Part shown: positions 42,641 to 51,692 of the stretch, piece after piece
Layout of the letters: the number at the start of each line of letters is the position of its first letter
Position numbering within the stretch: the stretch's first letter is position 1
Assembly (NCBI GenBank): GCA_964503275.1
Contig: CAZCZO010000010.1
Location: forward strand, 1 to 64,000
Length of the DNA stretch: 64,000 bases
Direction: 5' to 3'
Source: DASRAP01 sp964503275
Lineage (GTDB): Bacteria; Gemmatimonadota; Gemmatimonadetes; Gemmatimonadales; Gemmatimonadaceae
Program-made: the position numbers and the translations under genes
Notes under the pieces: model-generated
What the model was told of the DNA's origin: nothing
Seen by the model: the letters and a program-made list of their open reading frames with translations, nothing else
Databases searched by the model: none

Positions 42641-43744
42641 ATGCACTCTCCGTTGTCTTCGGCGTCCGACGCCCGCCCCACGCTGCTCGTCACCGGCGGG
42701 GCAGGATTCATCGGCTCGGCCCTCGTCCGCCAGCTGATCGCCGAGACCGACGTGAACGTCCTCAATGTGGACGTGCTCACCTACGCGGGCAACCTGGAGT
42801 CGCTGGGAGCGGCGCGCCACGACCCGCGCCACGTGCATGTGCGCCAGGACATCGCCGATGCGGCCGCCATGCGGGCCCTGTTCGCGGCGCATCGGCCCAG
42901 CGCCGTGCTGCACCTGGCGGCCGAGTCGCACGTGGATCGTTCGATCGACGGGCCGGCCGGCTTCGTGCAGACCAATGTCGTGGGGACGTTCACGCTGCTC
43001 CAGACCGCACTCGAATACTGGTCGCAACTGGACGCGGCCGCGGCTGCGCGGTTCCGCTTCGTGCAGGTGTCCACCGACGAAGTCTATGGCTCCTTGGGCC
43101 CCGAGGGGGCCTTCAGCGAGGACACACGCTACGACCCCAGCTCGCCCTACTCGGCGACCAAGGCGGCGGCCGATCATCTCGCGCGGGCCTGGCACCGCAC
43201 CTACGGGCTGCCCGTGCTCGTCACGAACTGCAGCAACAACTTCGGGCCGTATCAGTTCCCCGAGAAGCTGATCCCCACGGTGATCACCCGTGCGCTGGCC
43301 GCTGCGCCGATCCCGGTGTACGGCGACGGGGCCAATGTGCGGGACTGGTTGTATGTGGACGACCATGCGCGGGCGCTGCGGCTGGTGCTCGCCCGCGGCG
43401 AGCCCGGGCGCACCTACAACATTGGCGGGGGCTGTGAGCAGCAGAACATCGCCGTGGTGCGCCGCATCTGCGCGCTGCTCGACGCCCGGCGCCCCGACCC
43501 GGCCGGGTCGCACGAGCGACTGATCACCTTCGTGCGCGACCGTCCGGGGCACGATCGCCGCTATGCCATTGACGACCGTCGCATCCGCAACGAGTTGGGC
43601 TGGGATGGCGAGACGGACTTCGACACCGCGCTCGCCGCGACGGTCGATTGGTACCTCGCGAACGAGGCCTGGGTGCAGCGCGTGGTGAGCGGCGAGTACC
43701 AGCGCGAGGCGCTGTGGCTCGAGGCCGCGAGGCCGGCGCTGTGA
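42641..43744 (+). CDS. rfbB: dTDP-glucose 4,6-dehydratase
   Basis: A 367-residue short-chain dehydrogenase/epimerase-family enzyme with the NAD motif GGAGFIG (19-25), the STDEVYG motif (144-150) and the catalytic Y170-S-A-T-K174. HLAAESHVDRSIDGP and FGPYQFPEKLIP are specific to dTDP-glucose dehydratases. It converts dTDP-glucose to dTDP-4-keto-6-deoxyglucose, step two of dTDP-L-rhamnose synthesis. First gene of a seven-gene plus-strand operon; its stop overlaps the rfbA start. Confidence 0.96.
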   Translation: MHSPLSSASDARPTLLVTGGAGFIGSALVRQLIAETDVNVLNVDVLTYAGNLESLGAARHDPRHVHVRQDIADAAAMRALFAAHRPSAVLHLAAESHVDRSIDGPAGFVQTNVVGTFTLLQTALEYWSQLDAAAAARFRFVQVSTDEVYGSLGPEGAFSEDTRYDPSSPYSATKAAADHLARAWHRTYGLPVLVTNCSNNFGPYQFPEKLIPTVITRALAAAPIPVYGDGANVRDWLYVDDHARALRLVLARGEPGRTYNIGGGCEQQNIAVVRRICALLDARRPDPAGSHERLITFVRDRPGHDRRYAIDDRRIRNELGWDGETDFDTALAATVDWYLANEAWVQRVVSGEYQREALWLEAARPAL

Positions 43745-44619
43745 AGGGCATCATCCTCGCGGGCGGCGCCGGGACGCGCCTGCACCCGCTGACGCGTGTG
43801 GTCAGCAAACAGTTGCTGCCCGTGTACGACAAGCCGATGGTGTACTACCCCCTGTCCACGCTGATGCTGGCCGGGATCCGCGACATCCTCGTGATCTCGA
43901 CCCCCGAGGACCTGCCGCGCTTCGCCGCGTTGCTCGGCGACGGGCGGGCCTGGGGGCTGCGATTGCAGTACGCCGAGCAGGCGGTCCCGAACGGCTTGGC
44001 CCAGGCCTTCGTGATCGGGCGCGAGTTCATCGGCCGCGAGCGGGTCGCGCTGATCCTCGGCGACAACATCTTCTTCGGGCACGGGCTCACGGGCCTCCTC
44101 CGCGAGGCGGCCGCGCGCAGCACCGGGGCCACCGTGTTCGGCTATCAGGTGCAGGATCCCGAGCGCTACGGCGTGGTGGAGCTGGACCGCGACGGGCGGG
44201 CGCTGTCGCTGGAGGAGAAGCCGGTCGCCCCGCGCTCCGACATCGCGGTGACGGGGTTGTACTTCTACGATCACGACGTGGTGGACATCGCGGCACAGCT
44301 CCAACCCTCGGCGCGCGGCGAATACGAGATCACCGACGTCAACGCCGAGTACCTGCGGCGCGGCACCTTGCAGGTCGCGCAGCTCGGGCGTGGGATGGCC
44401 TGGTTGGATACCGGCACCGTGGACTCGCTGCACGACGCGTCGAGCTTCGTCGCGACCATCGAGCGGCGGCAGGGTCTGAAGATCGCCTGCCCCGAGGAGA
44501 TCGCGTTCCGCGCCGGCTGGATCGACCGCGCACAGTTGCTCACGTTGGCGTCGGCGCTGCGTGGGAACCCCTACGGCAGCTACCTGCAACGCATCGCGCA
44601 GCAGGCCGAGCGCCCGTGA
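43741..44619 (+). CDS. rfbA: Glucose-1-phosphate thymidylyltransferase
   Basis: A 292-residue nucleotidyltransferase starting MKGIILAGGAGTRLHP, with the nucleotide-binding loop at residues 8-13. SKQLLPVYDKPMVYYPLSTL and ILGDNIFFGHG are diagnostic for RmlA. It makes dTDP-glucose from dTTP and glucose-1-phosphate, the first step of the pathway. Allosteric feedback by dTDP-rhamnose is known for the family. The GTG start at 43741 overlaps the rfbB stop by 4 bases, and its own stop overlaps rfbC the same way. Confidence 0.96.
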   Translation: MKGIILAGGAGTRLHPLTRVVSKQLLPVYDKPMVYYPLSTLMLAGIRDILVISTPEDLPRFAALLGDGRAWGLRLQYAEQAVPNGLAQAFVIGREFIGRERVALILGDNIFFGHGLTGLLREAAARSTGATVFGYQVQDPERYGVVELDRDGRALSLEEKPVAPRSDIAVTGLYFYDHDVVDIAAQLQPSARGEYEITDVNAEYLRRGTLQVAQLGRGMAWLDTGTVDSLHDASSFVATIERRQGLKIACPEEIAFRAGWIDRAQLLTLASALRGNPYGSYLQRIAQQAERP

Positions 44620-45185
44620 ACGCGACGCCACTCGCACCGCTGCCCGAGGTGCTGCTGCTCGAGCCGCGGATGTTCCACGATGCCCGCGGCCACTTCGTCG
44701 AGACCTGGCAGCGCGAGCGCTATGCCGCCCTGGGTGTGCCCGGCGACTTCGTGCAGGACAACGTGTCGGTGTCGCGCGGCGCGGTGCTGCGCGGCTTGCA
44801 CTTCCAGCATCCCGCGGCGCAGGGCAAGCTGGTCTCGGTGCTCCGCGGTCGCGTGTTCGATGTCGCGGTGGATGTCCGGCGCGGCTCACCGACCTTCGCG
44901 CGGTGGGTGGGGGCCGAACTCGACGATGTCGAGGGGCGGCAACTGTGGATCCCGCCGGGCTTCGCGCATGGCTTCGTGACGCTGAGCGACGATGTGGTCT
45001 TCGCCTACAAGTGCACCACGGCCTACGTGGCCGCGGCCGACCGGGTGATCGCATGGGACGATCCCACGATCGGCATCCGGTGGCCCGTAGCGGCACCGTC
45101 GCTGTCGGCCAAGGACGCGGCGGCCCCGCGACTCGGTGCGCTGCCGCCCGAAGCCCTGCCGACCTGGACCCCCGGGCCCGCGTGA
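44616..45185 (+). CDS. rfbC: dTDP-4-dehydrorhamnose 3,5-epimerase
   Basis: A 189-residue cupin-fold epimerase. The catalytic histidine is in LRGLHFQHP (His62), and the base region is VVFAYKCTTAYV with a conserved tyrosine. PPGFAHGF and QDNVSVSRGAVLRG are family blocks. It performs the double epimerisation at C3 and C5. GTG start; coupled on both sides by 4-base overlaps. Slightly longer at the C-terminus than E. coli RmlC, with an Ala/Pro-rich end. Confidence 0.95.
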   Translation: MNATPLAPLPEVLLLEPRMFHDARGHFVETWQRERYAALGVPGDFVQDNVSVSRGAVLRGLHFQHPAAQGKLVSVLRGRVFDVAVDVRRGSPTFARWVGAELDDVEGRQLWIPPGFAHGFVTLSDDVVFAYKCTTAYVAAADRVIAWDDPTIGIRWPVAAPSLSAKDAAAPRLGALPPEALPTWTPGPA

Positions 45186-46042
45186 GCGTCCTCATCACGG
45201 GCAGTGCCGGACAACTCGGCCGCGAACTCTGCGAGCGGCTGGCGCCGGGCACCGAGGTGCAGGCCTGCGACCGGCAGCAGCTCGACCTCGAGGACTTCGC
45301 GGCGATCCGCACCGTCCTCCGCGCGCGCCGGCCTGCGGTGGTGATCAATTGCGCGGCCTACACCGCGGTCGATGCGGCCGAGTCCGACGCTGCACGGGCG
45401 TTCCGCGTGAATGCTGAGGCACCAGGCATCGTGGCGCGCGAGGCGCGGGCGATCGGGGCACGCGTGATCCACTGCTCGACCGACTTCGTGTTCGATGGGC
45501 GCAGCGTGAGGCCATACACCGAGTCCGACGCCACGGCCCCCCTCAGCGTCTATGGCCGCAGCAAGCGCGAGGGCGAGCTGGCAGTGCTGGCGGCGGACCC
45601 GACCGCGGTCGTGCTGCGTCTCGCGTGGGTGTATGGGGCATATGGCCGCAACTTCGTGAGCAGCATCCTGGCTGCAGCGCGCGCGGGCCGCGAGCTGCGC
45701 GTGGTCGACGATCAAGTCGGCTCGCCGACCTGGGCCGGCGCGATCGCCGAGGCCATCGCGCAGCTGCTGCAGCCCGACACGCTCGCGGCGGCCCACGGCC
45801 TCTACCATGTGGCGGGTGCTGGGGTCTGTTCGCGGGCCGAGCTCGCGGAGGCGATCCTCACCGGCGCACCTGACGCGCCACTCGCCACGCACCGTGTGTC
45901 GCGGATCAGCAGCGCCGAGCTCGCCCTGCCCGCGCCGCGCCCCGCCTACTCGGCGCTTGACGCCTCTCGCCTCGCGCGTGAGCTTGGCATCGTCCTGCCG
46001 CCGTGGCGGGACCAACTCGCCACGTATCTCCGGACCGCGTGA
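45182..46042 (+). CDS. rfbD: dTDP-4-dehydrorhamnose reductase
   Basis: A 286-residue reductase with the NAD(P) motif GSAGQLG (7-13), INCAAYTAVDAAE, STDFVFDG and the catalytic YGRSK. It reduces dTDP-4-keto-L-rhamnose to dTDP-L-rhamnose, completing the pathway with the three preceding genes. GTG start overlapping the rfbC stop. A family-2 glycosyltransferase begins 4 bases downstream, so rhamnose donor synthesis is co-expressed with glycan assembly. Confidence 0.95.
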   Translation: MSVLITGSAGQLGRELCERLAPGTEVQACDRQQLDLEDFAAIRTVLRARRPAVVINCAAYTAVDAAESDAARAFRVNAEAPGIVAREARAIGARVIHCSTDFVFDGRSVRPYTESDATAPLSVYGRSKREGELAVLAADPTAVVLRLAWVYGAYGRNFVSSILAAARAGRELRVVDDQVGSPTWAGAIAEAIAQLLQPDTLAAAHGLYHVAGAGVCSRAELAEAILTGAPDAPLATHRVSRISSAELALPAPRPAYSALDASRLARELGIVLPPWRDQLATYLRTA

Positions 46043-46045
46043 CAC

Positions 46046-46807
46046 ATGTACCTGGATCAGAAGGTCGTCGTGGTGATGCCCGCCTACAACGCCGCCGCGA
46101 CACTCAAGCGCACCTGGGACGAGGTCATGGCGCAGGGGGTGGTGGATCTGGTCATCGTCGTGGACGACGGCAGCCATGACGACACCGTCGCGATCGCACG
46201 GACGCTCCCGCACACCATCACGCATGTGCACGAGCGCAACCTGGGCTATGGCGGCAACCAGAAGACCTGCTATCGCCTCGCGTTGGAGCAGGGGGCCGAT
46301 ATCGTGGTCATGGTGCACCCCGACTACCAGTACACGCCCAAGCTGTTGCCGGCGCTGGCGTCGATGATCGGCAGCGGCCTCTACGACTGTGCACTCGCAT
46401 CGCGCATCCTCGGCGGCCGCGCATTGGCGGGCGGCATGCCCTGGTGGAAGTATGTGGCCAACCGCTTCCTCACGGCGTCCGAGAACCTGTTGATCGGGGC
46501 GAAGCTCTCGGAGTATCACACGGGCTATCGCGCCTTCTCGCGCCGGCTGCTCGAGCGCTTGCCACTCGATCGCAATTCCAACGACTTCATCTTCGACAAC
46601 CAGATGCTCTGCCAGATCCACTGGTCCGGGGCCGTGATCGCCGAGGTGTCCTGCCCCACGGCATACTTCGCGGAGGCCTCAAGCATCAACTTCCGGCGCA
46701 GCGTCGTGTACGGGCTGGGCTGCCTGTGGACCGGGACCCGGTTCCGCTTGGCCGCGTGGGGTCTGTGGCCGTCGCCGCTGTTCGTCGCACCGCGCGGGAG
46801 CCGGTGA
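46046..46807 (+). CDS. Family 2 glycosyltransferase (polyprenyl-phosphate sugar synthase-like)
   Basis: A 253-residue GT-A protein. The nucleotide-binding start KVVVVMPAYNAAATLKRTW, the VVDDGSHDDT motif and the donor/metal region VMVHPDYQYTP resemble the dolichol-phosphate-mannose-synthase group. Later, MPWWKYVANRFLTASENLL and SEYHTGYRAFSR contain the acceptor residues usual for this group. There is no C-terminal membrane domain; a hydrophobic C-terminus (FRLAAWGLWPSPLFV) may contact the membrane. It could load a sugar onto polyprenyl phosphate for the GT-C enzymes downstream, which is an inference from context. Confidence 0.88.
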   Translation: MYLDQKVVVVMPAYNAAATLKRTWDEVMAQGVVDLVIVVDDGSHDDTVAIARTLPHTITHVHERNLGYGGNQKTCYRLALEQGADIVVMVHPDYQYTPKLLPALASMIGSGLYDCALASRILGGRALAGGMPWWKYVANRFLTASENLLIGAKLSEYHTGYRAFSRRLLERLPLDRNSNDFIFDNQMLCQIHWSGAVIAEVSCPTAYFAEASSINFRRSVVYGLGCLWTGTRFRLAAWGLWPSPLFVAPRGSR

Positions 46808-48396
46808 GGGGCGTCCGCGCGCCCGCCTGGCGTCCACCCCTGCCGGTGGTGGTCGCGCTGCTCGTCGGCACGTTGCTCAAGTGCTGGCTGGCCGCGACCA
46901 CCTATGGCTCCAACGATGTGTACGCCTATGAGCGCTTCGCGATCTGGGGCGCTGCCTTGGGCGTGGACATCTATCACGCGGCGTGGGACTTCAATCACCC
47001 CGCGATGCTCCTGCATCTGCTGCGCGGGCTCGATGCCCTGACGGCGTGGACGGGGCTGCCCTTCGCGTGGTGGCTGCGCAGTCTCTCGGCGCTGGCCGAC
47101 GTCGGCACCCTGCTGCTCACCGGCGCTCTGCTCGCCGACAGCCGCGAGTCCGACGTCACCGCGCGAGCGCTGATGCTCGCGGCGCTCTCGCCCGTGATGA
47201 TCCTCGTGGCGGGCTATCACGGGAACACCGACAGTCTCATGCTGTGCCTCGTGCTCGCCGCGGTGTGGTGCGCGGAGCGCGACAAGTCGCCGGTGTTAGT
47301 CGGCATCGTGCTCGGGCTCGCGATGGGGGTGAAGATCGTGCCCATCATCCTCGTGCCGGTGTTCTTTTTGCAGCAGCCCTGGTGGGGGCGTCGCTTCGCC
47401 TTCCTCGGGGCACTCACCGGCACGATGCTGCTGACCTGGCTGCCGTATATCGCCGAGGATCCGGTGGTCATCGCGCAGCATGTGTTCGGCTATCGCAGTC
47501 TCGATGGGATCTGGGGCATCCCGTACCTGCTGCGGGTGTTCGCGCCGGAGGGCTCCGGGCTCCGCGTGCTGCTGGACCTCATCCCCGTGTCCGGGGCGCT
47601 GGTGCTCGTGCTCTCCTGCGGACTCGCCGCGCTGTGGATGCACCTCGGACTGCGCGATCGGCCGCGGCTCTTCGCGCAGGTGGGGCTGATCGTCGCCCTG
47701 TTCCTCGCGGGGAGTTCGGGATTCGGCGTGCAGTACCTGCTGTGGTTGGTCCCCTTCACGGTCGCGCTGGGCGCGGTGCCGGCGCTGCTCTTCCATGTGA
47801 CGGCGGGGGCCTTCGTGTTCGCGGCATACGACGTGTGGGCCGGCGGTCGGCCCTGGTACCTCAGCGACTCGAACGCGGTAGGGCCCTGGCCCGCCGATGT
47901 CGAGCCCGCGCAGGTGCTCGCGTGGTTGGCGACCTGTGGGATGCTGCTGCTGTACGTGCGCTGGGTGCGCGACGATGCCCGCAGCGGGGTCCGCCCCACC
48001 TATGAGCCGACGGGCCTCGATGGGCCCGGCGCCCGCCCGCTGATCGTGGCACTGCTGCTGTTCGTGGGGATCACCGGGGTCGTGCGCACGCGCGCGGTGC
48101 AGGCCAGTATGGCTTTGTCCCATGCGCAGCTCACCCCCGCTGCCGTGCAGACCATCACCGTCGAGCATCATCTGCGCGTGTCGGGGTGGCTGGCGGAGCA
48201 GGGCGATCTGCCCGCGGCGCTCGCGGCGGCTCAACGCGCCGTCGCACTCGATTCCTCGTCGCGGCGGGCGTATCTCACACTGCTCCAGCGCACACTGGCC
48301 GTCGGCGACACGGCGACGGTCCGCGTGCTGGCGCCCCGTGCCTCGACCTTGTCCGAGCCTGGCCCCGAGGCGGCGGCTGCGTGGCGACGTCCGTAG
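46804..48396 (+). CDS. GT-C/GT87-like membrane glycosyltransferase with TPR-like tail
   Basis: A 530-residue protein with ten or more helices. The first periplasmic loop has SNDVYAYERFAIWGAALGVD, with acidic residues in the position used by GT-C enzymes. LSPVMILVAGYHGNTDSL, GLAMGVKIVPIIL and YRSLDGIWGIPYLL are patterns of the mannosyltransferase/GT87 group. After the last helix, about 75 residues form TPR-like helices (VSGWLAEQGDLPAALAAAQR). The GTG start overlaps the upstream glycosyltransferase stop. Probably uses a lipid-linked donor; the acceptor is unknown. Confidence 0.82.
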   Translation: MRGVRAPAWRPPLPVVVALLVGTLLKCWLAATTYGSNDVYAYERFAIWGAALGVDIYHAAWDFNHPAMLLHLLRGLDALTAWTGLPFAWWLRSLSALADVGTLLLTGALLADSRESDVTARALMLAALSPVMILVAGYHGNTDSLMLCLVLAAVWCAERDKSPVLVGIVLGLAMGVKIVPIILVPVFFLQQPWWGRRFAFLGALTGTMLLTWLPYIAEDPVVIAQHVFGYRSLDGIWGIPYLLRVFAPEGSGLRVLLDLIPVSGALVLVLSCGLAALWMHLGLRDRPRLFAQVGLIVALFLAGSSGFGVQYLLWLVPFTVALGAVPALLFHVTAGAFVFAAYDVWAGGRPWYLSDSNAVGPWPADVEPAQVLAWLATCGMLLLYVRWVRDDARSGVRPTYEPTGLDGPGARPLIVALLLFVGITGVVRTRAVQASMALSHAQLTPAAVQTITVEHHLRVSGWLAEQGDLPAALAAAQRAVALDSSSRRAYLTLLQRTLAVGDTATVRVLAPRASTLSEPGPEAAAAWRRP

Positions 48397-48401
48397 CGCC
48401 G

Positions 48402-49673
48402 ATGCCCTCTCACATGCCCATCTCCCGCGCCCTGCTGTTCACGCTCCTCGCCCTGTGCTGTGCCGGCGCCGGCCTGCGCTGGCGGCACACGCTGCACATC
48501 GAGGTCCGCACGCCCGACGAACGGACCTATGTGGATCAGGCCCAGCGCCTGCGCGACGACGGCATCGCCGGGACCCGGGCCCTGGTGCGGCGCTATCTCA
48601 GCGACTCGACGCAGCGGCTCTACCCGCCGCCGACGCGCATCGGCCACCATGCGGCGGTGCTCGCCGCGATGCGGCTCAGCGGCTGGACCGACGCGCGCGC
48701 CGGCTCGCTCTTCTCGCTGGTCAGCTCGACCGCCGCGCTGGCCGTGGTCGCCGTGATCTGTGCGCAGCTGTTCGCCCCGACCATCGCGGTCGCGGCCGTG
48801 ACGGCCTTCGCTGTCTTCCCGCCCGAGCTCGCGGTGGCGATGCGGGGCTGGGGCGATGCGCCGATGGGTCTCATTGGCGTGCTGCTGCTCGCGCTGGCGT
48901 GGCCGCTGGCACAGGGCCGCTGGCATCCAGCCCGGCTCGGCACGTTCGCACTGGTGGGCCTGCTCGGCATCCTGCTCAAGGAATCCGCGCCGCTGATGTT
49001 CGGCCTGTGTACCCTCGCGGTGCTGTGGCCTGTGCTGCGCGCCCGCGACCTGCGTCGCAGTGCCCTCTTGCTCGGCGTCACCGGGGCCGCTGTGCTGGGT
49101 GGCATCGCGGTGCTTGCGTGGGGGGCGGGCGGATTCAGCGAGTTCGCGCAGGTGATGGTCGCCTGGCAGCGCGCCAACGCGGCGAACGACTACGCGCTCG
49201 CGATGCAGACGGGGCCCGGGTATCTGCTCTTCGTCGGCTTCTTCACGGTGGCCCCCATGCTCAGCGTGATGGCCGCCCTCGGTATCGGGGCGCTGGCCTT
49301 CGCCCGCCGCGCTGAACAGCGCGTCGCGCTGCTGGGGAGTGAGGCGGCGTGGCGCGCCGCGGTGGGTATGACCGCGGTCACGGCGGGCTTCCTCGCGGCC
49401 CCCATGGTGCTCGCGCACTGGCTGAACCTGCGCTACGTCAGCGTGGTCTTCGCCCCCATCGCCGTCCTGGCGGGGATCGGGATCGCGGCGACGGTGCAGG
49501 TCGCGAGCGACCAGTTCTCCCTTCGACCGCTCCAGCGGCGAGCGCTCCTCGCTGTGCTGCTGCTGCTCACGGCGCACGTGGACTACGGCGGGTTCTATCG
49601 CGACTTCGTCTCGCCCCACCAGATCCCGGACCTCTCGAACGGCTTCGTGATGGCCCTGCGCGCGATGCGCTGA
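48402..49673 (+). CDS. GT-C-fold membrane glycosyltransferase (GT39-like)
   Basis: A 423-residue multispanning protein. Following the first helix (ALLFTLLALCCAGAGLRW), the loop TPDERTYVDQAQRLRDDGIA carries the acidic pair typical of ArnT/PMT enzymes. The helical core then includes MRGWGDAPMGLIGVLLLALA. Last gene of the rfbB-led operon. ATG 48402 and ATG 48414 are both possible; the first was taken. It converges on the TPR-type GT-C gene at 49684 with 10 bases between stops. Confidence 0.8.
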   Translation: MPSHMPISRALLFTLLALCCAGAGLRWRHTLHIEVRTPDERTYVDQAQRLRDDGIAGTRALVRRYLSDSTQRLYPPPTRIGHHAAVLAAMRLSGWTDARAGSLFSLVSSTAALAVVAVICAQLFAPTIAVAAVTAFAVFPPELAVAMRGWGDAPMGLIGVLLLALAWPLAQGRWHPARLGTFALVGLLGILLKESAPLMFGLCTLAVLWPVLRARDLRRSALLLGVTGAAVLGGIAVLAWGAGGFSEFAQVMVAWQRANAANDYALAMQTGPGYLLFVGFFTVAPMLSVMAALGIGALAFARRAEQRVALLGSEAAWRAAVGMTAVTAGFLAAPMVLAHWLNLRYVSVVFAPIAVLAGIGIAATVQVASDQFSLRPLQRRALLAVLLLLTAHVDYGGFYRDFVSPHQIPDLSNGFVMALRAMR

Positions 49674-49683
49674 CCCGCCGCCC

Positions 49684-51645
49684 TCACCCCGCGCGCAACC
49701 GCGCCGCCCGCTGCTCGGCGGCATCGGCCTTGGCCGTGTCCCCCAGCCGCCGCGCCAGCGTCGCGAGGTTCGCGGGCGCCCACCACGCATTCGGCGCCAG
49801 CACCTCGACCTGCTCGAAGTACGCCACGCCCGCCGCCGTCAGCGCGGGATCGTCGAAGAAGCCCTTCGCGATCGTCACGATCTCCACGCCCGTGCGGGAA
49901 GCATCGAGGCGCAGGCACTCCTGCGTCTCACGCACCGCATCGGCCACGCGCCCCAGACCCGCATAGCTCGCTGCGAGCCCCTTACACAGTTCGTAGTGCT
50001 CCAAGCTGATCTCGCGCGCCGCGAGGAAGTCCGCGAGCGCCGCAGGGTAGTTGCCCTGCTGCCGGTAGTGATCGCCACGCCAGCGCAGGGCCACCCCGGA
50101 GAAGCCGTCATACTGCACCGCGAGATCGAAGTGCTCCTGCGCCTTGGCCAGGTCCCCCATCGCCCGGTGCACGATGCCGAGGTTCACGTGGAGGAAGTGC
50201 CAGGCCGGCGCGTAGGTCAGGGCCTGCTCGAACAAGGCCTTGGCCTCGGCGTTCTTCCCCTCGCCCATGAGGATCAGCCCGTAGTTCATCAGCGAGCGGT
50301 GCGAGGGCGCCTTGCGATTGATGTCCTCGAGATACGCGCGGTCCGTGCTGAACGCATCGACATTGCGGTGCGACGTCAGCGACACGAAGACCGCCGCCAC
50401 CACCGCCGTCAGCGCGCCGCCCACTGCGGGCACGCGCTGCCGCATCAGCCACACGCCGGCGGGCAGGATCCACGCGAGTGACAGTACGGCCAGCGGCAGG
50501 TAGGGCCGGTGCTCATTCAGCATCTCGGCCAAGGGCGCGATGGAACTGGTCGGCGAGAGCAACGCGAAGGCCGACACCACCACGAACAGCAGCCACGGCG
50601 CGCGCTTCCAACTCCAGAGCAGCATCCCCGCCACCAGCGCCCAGCCCACACAGGCCACGAACACCGGGCCGTCGAGCGGCGACCGGTACACCGCGTGCGA
50701 CCCATGGTCGGCGACGAGGCCCACCGGCGCGAACCACTTGCTCAGGTACTCCCACCACACCACGGTCTGCGTGAGCAGATAATGCCACGAGGTCATGTCC
50801 GCCGACTTGCGCGTTTCGTCGAAGGCGAAGTCCGCCATCACGCGCAGCCGGATCAGGCCGTACACCGCGGTCACCAGCACGAACGGCGCGAGGCGCGTGA
50901 GCACGGGCTTCGTGAACGTTCCGAACAGGTCGTCGAGGAATCCGCGCGGCCGCTTCTGCGCGGCGGCCGTCTGCCAGACCTCGTACAGGAAGTACACGGC
51001 CAGCGCAGCCACCGCTTCGATCTTCGTGAACAGGGCCAGCGTATAGAGCACGACCGCCGCCCACGGGATGCGCCGCGTGCCGGCCGCCCCCGCGGGCGCC
51101 ATGTACCATAGAATCGACGGCAGCAGGAAGGCCGCCGTGAGCAGGCTGGACCGCGCCGAGATGTAGTTCACCACGCCCGAGCCGGTCGGATGCACCGCGA
51201 ACAGCAGCGCGGCCGCCAGCGGGATCCACACCAGCCCCTCGGCCTCGCGCGCGCTGCCCCGCAGCATCCCGCTCAGCGCGAGCACGCGGCGCGCGAGCAT
51301 CCACAGGGCCAGCACCACGATGCCATGCAGCAGGATCTGCGTCGCATGCCACCACGGCATGGCCAGGCCGCCCATCTGGTAGTTCAGGGCATAGGTGCTC
51401 AGCAGCACGGGCCGGTAGTCCACGTTGGCCCGCAGGGCCGAGAACATGCCGGCGTCGGTGAAATAGGCGGGGATGTTCGCGAGAGAGCGCAGCGCGAGGT
51501 TGTTCGTGATCGCGTGCGAGTCGTCGAGGAAGAAGTCGTGGTGGAAGTTGTTGCTGTACAGGCCGGCGCAGGTGACCAGCAGCAGCGCGGCGTGCAGGAC
51601 CGGGTGCCGGAGCCAGCGGGCAGTGGGGGAGCCGGGAACGGGCAT
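49684..51645 (-). CDS. TMTC-like GT-C membrane protein with C-terminal TPR repeats
   Basis: A 653-residue protein. The N-terminal helix and first periplasmic loop contain the acidic pair FFLDDSHAITNN. NVDYRPVLLSTYALNYQMGG with a following ILLH is next, then AVHPTGSGVVNYISARSSLL, and about ten helices in all. From about residue 445 there are five or six TPR units (for example AEAKALFEQALTYAPAW). This is the architecture of TMTC/DUF1736 proteins, O-mannosyltransferases in eukaryotes. Two paralogues with the same loop motifs lie at 56644 and 63479, beside the collagen-like genes. ATG 51645 was chosen over TTG 51648. Confidence 0.82.
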   Translation of the reverse strand: MPVPGSPTARWLRHPVLHAALLLVTCAGLYSNNFHHDFFLDDSHAITNNLALRSLANIPAYFTDAGMFSALRANVDYRPVLLSTYALNYQMGGLAMPWWHATQILLHGIVVLALWMLARRVLALSGMLRGSAREAEGLVWIPLAAALLFAVHPTGSGVVNYISARSSLLTAAFLLPSILWYMAPAGAAGTRRIPWAAVVLYTLALFTKIEAVAALAVYFLYEVWQTAAAQKRPRGFLDDLFGTFTKPVLTRLAPFVLVTAVYGLIRLRVMADFAFDETRKSADMTSWHYLLTQTVVWWEYLSKWFAPVGLVADHGSHAVYRSPLDGPVFVACVGWALVAGMLLWSWKRAPWLLFVVVSAFALLSPTSSIAPLAEMLNEHRPYLPLAVLSLAWILPAGVWLMRQRVPAVGGALTAVVAAVFVSLTSHRNVDAFSTDRAYLEDINRKAPSHRSLMNYGLILMGEGKNAEAKALFEQALTYAPAWHFLHVNLGIVHRAMGDLAKAQEHFDLAVQYDGFSGVALRWRGDHYRQQGNYPAALADFLAAREISLEHYELCKGLAASYAGLGRVADAVRETQECLRLDASRTGVEIVTIAKGFFDDPALTAAGVAYFEQVEVLAPNAWWAPANLATLARRLGDTAKADAAEQRAARLRAG

Positions 51646-51680
51646 CAAAGCGGTGCGCAGGTGGACGGCGGGAGCTGCCG

Positions 51681-51686
51681 TATATT
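51681..51686 (+). promoter_or_regulatory. Candidate -10 element giving a leaderless transcript
   Basis: TATATT ends 6 bases before the ATG of the family 2 glycosyltransferase at 51693. There is no room for a ribosome-binding site, so a leaderless mRNA is suggested. No -35 match was found. Confidence 0.4.
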
Positions 51687-51692
51687 ACCGCG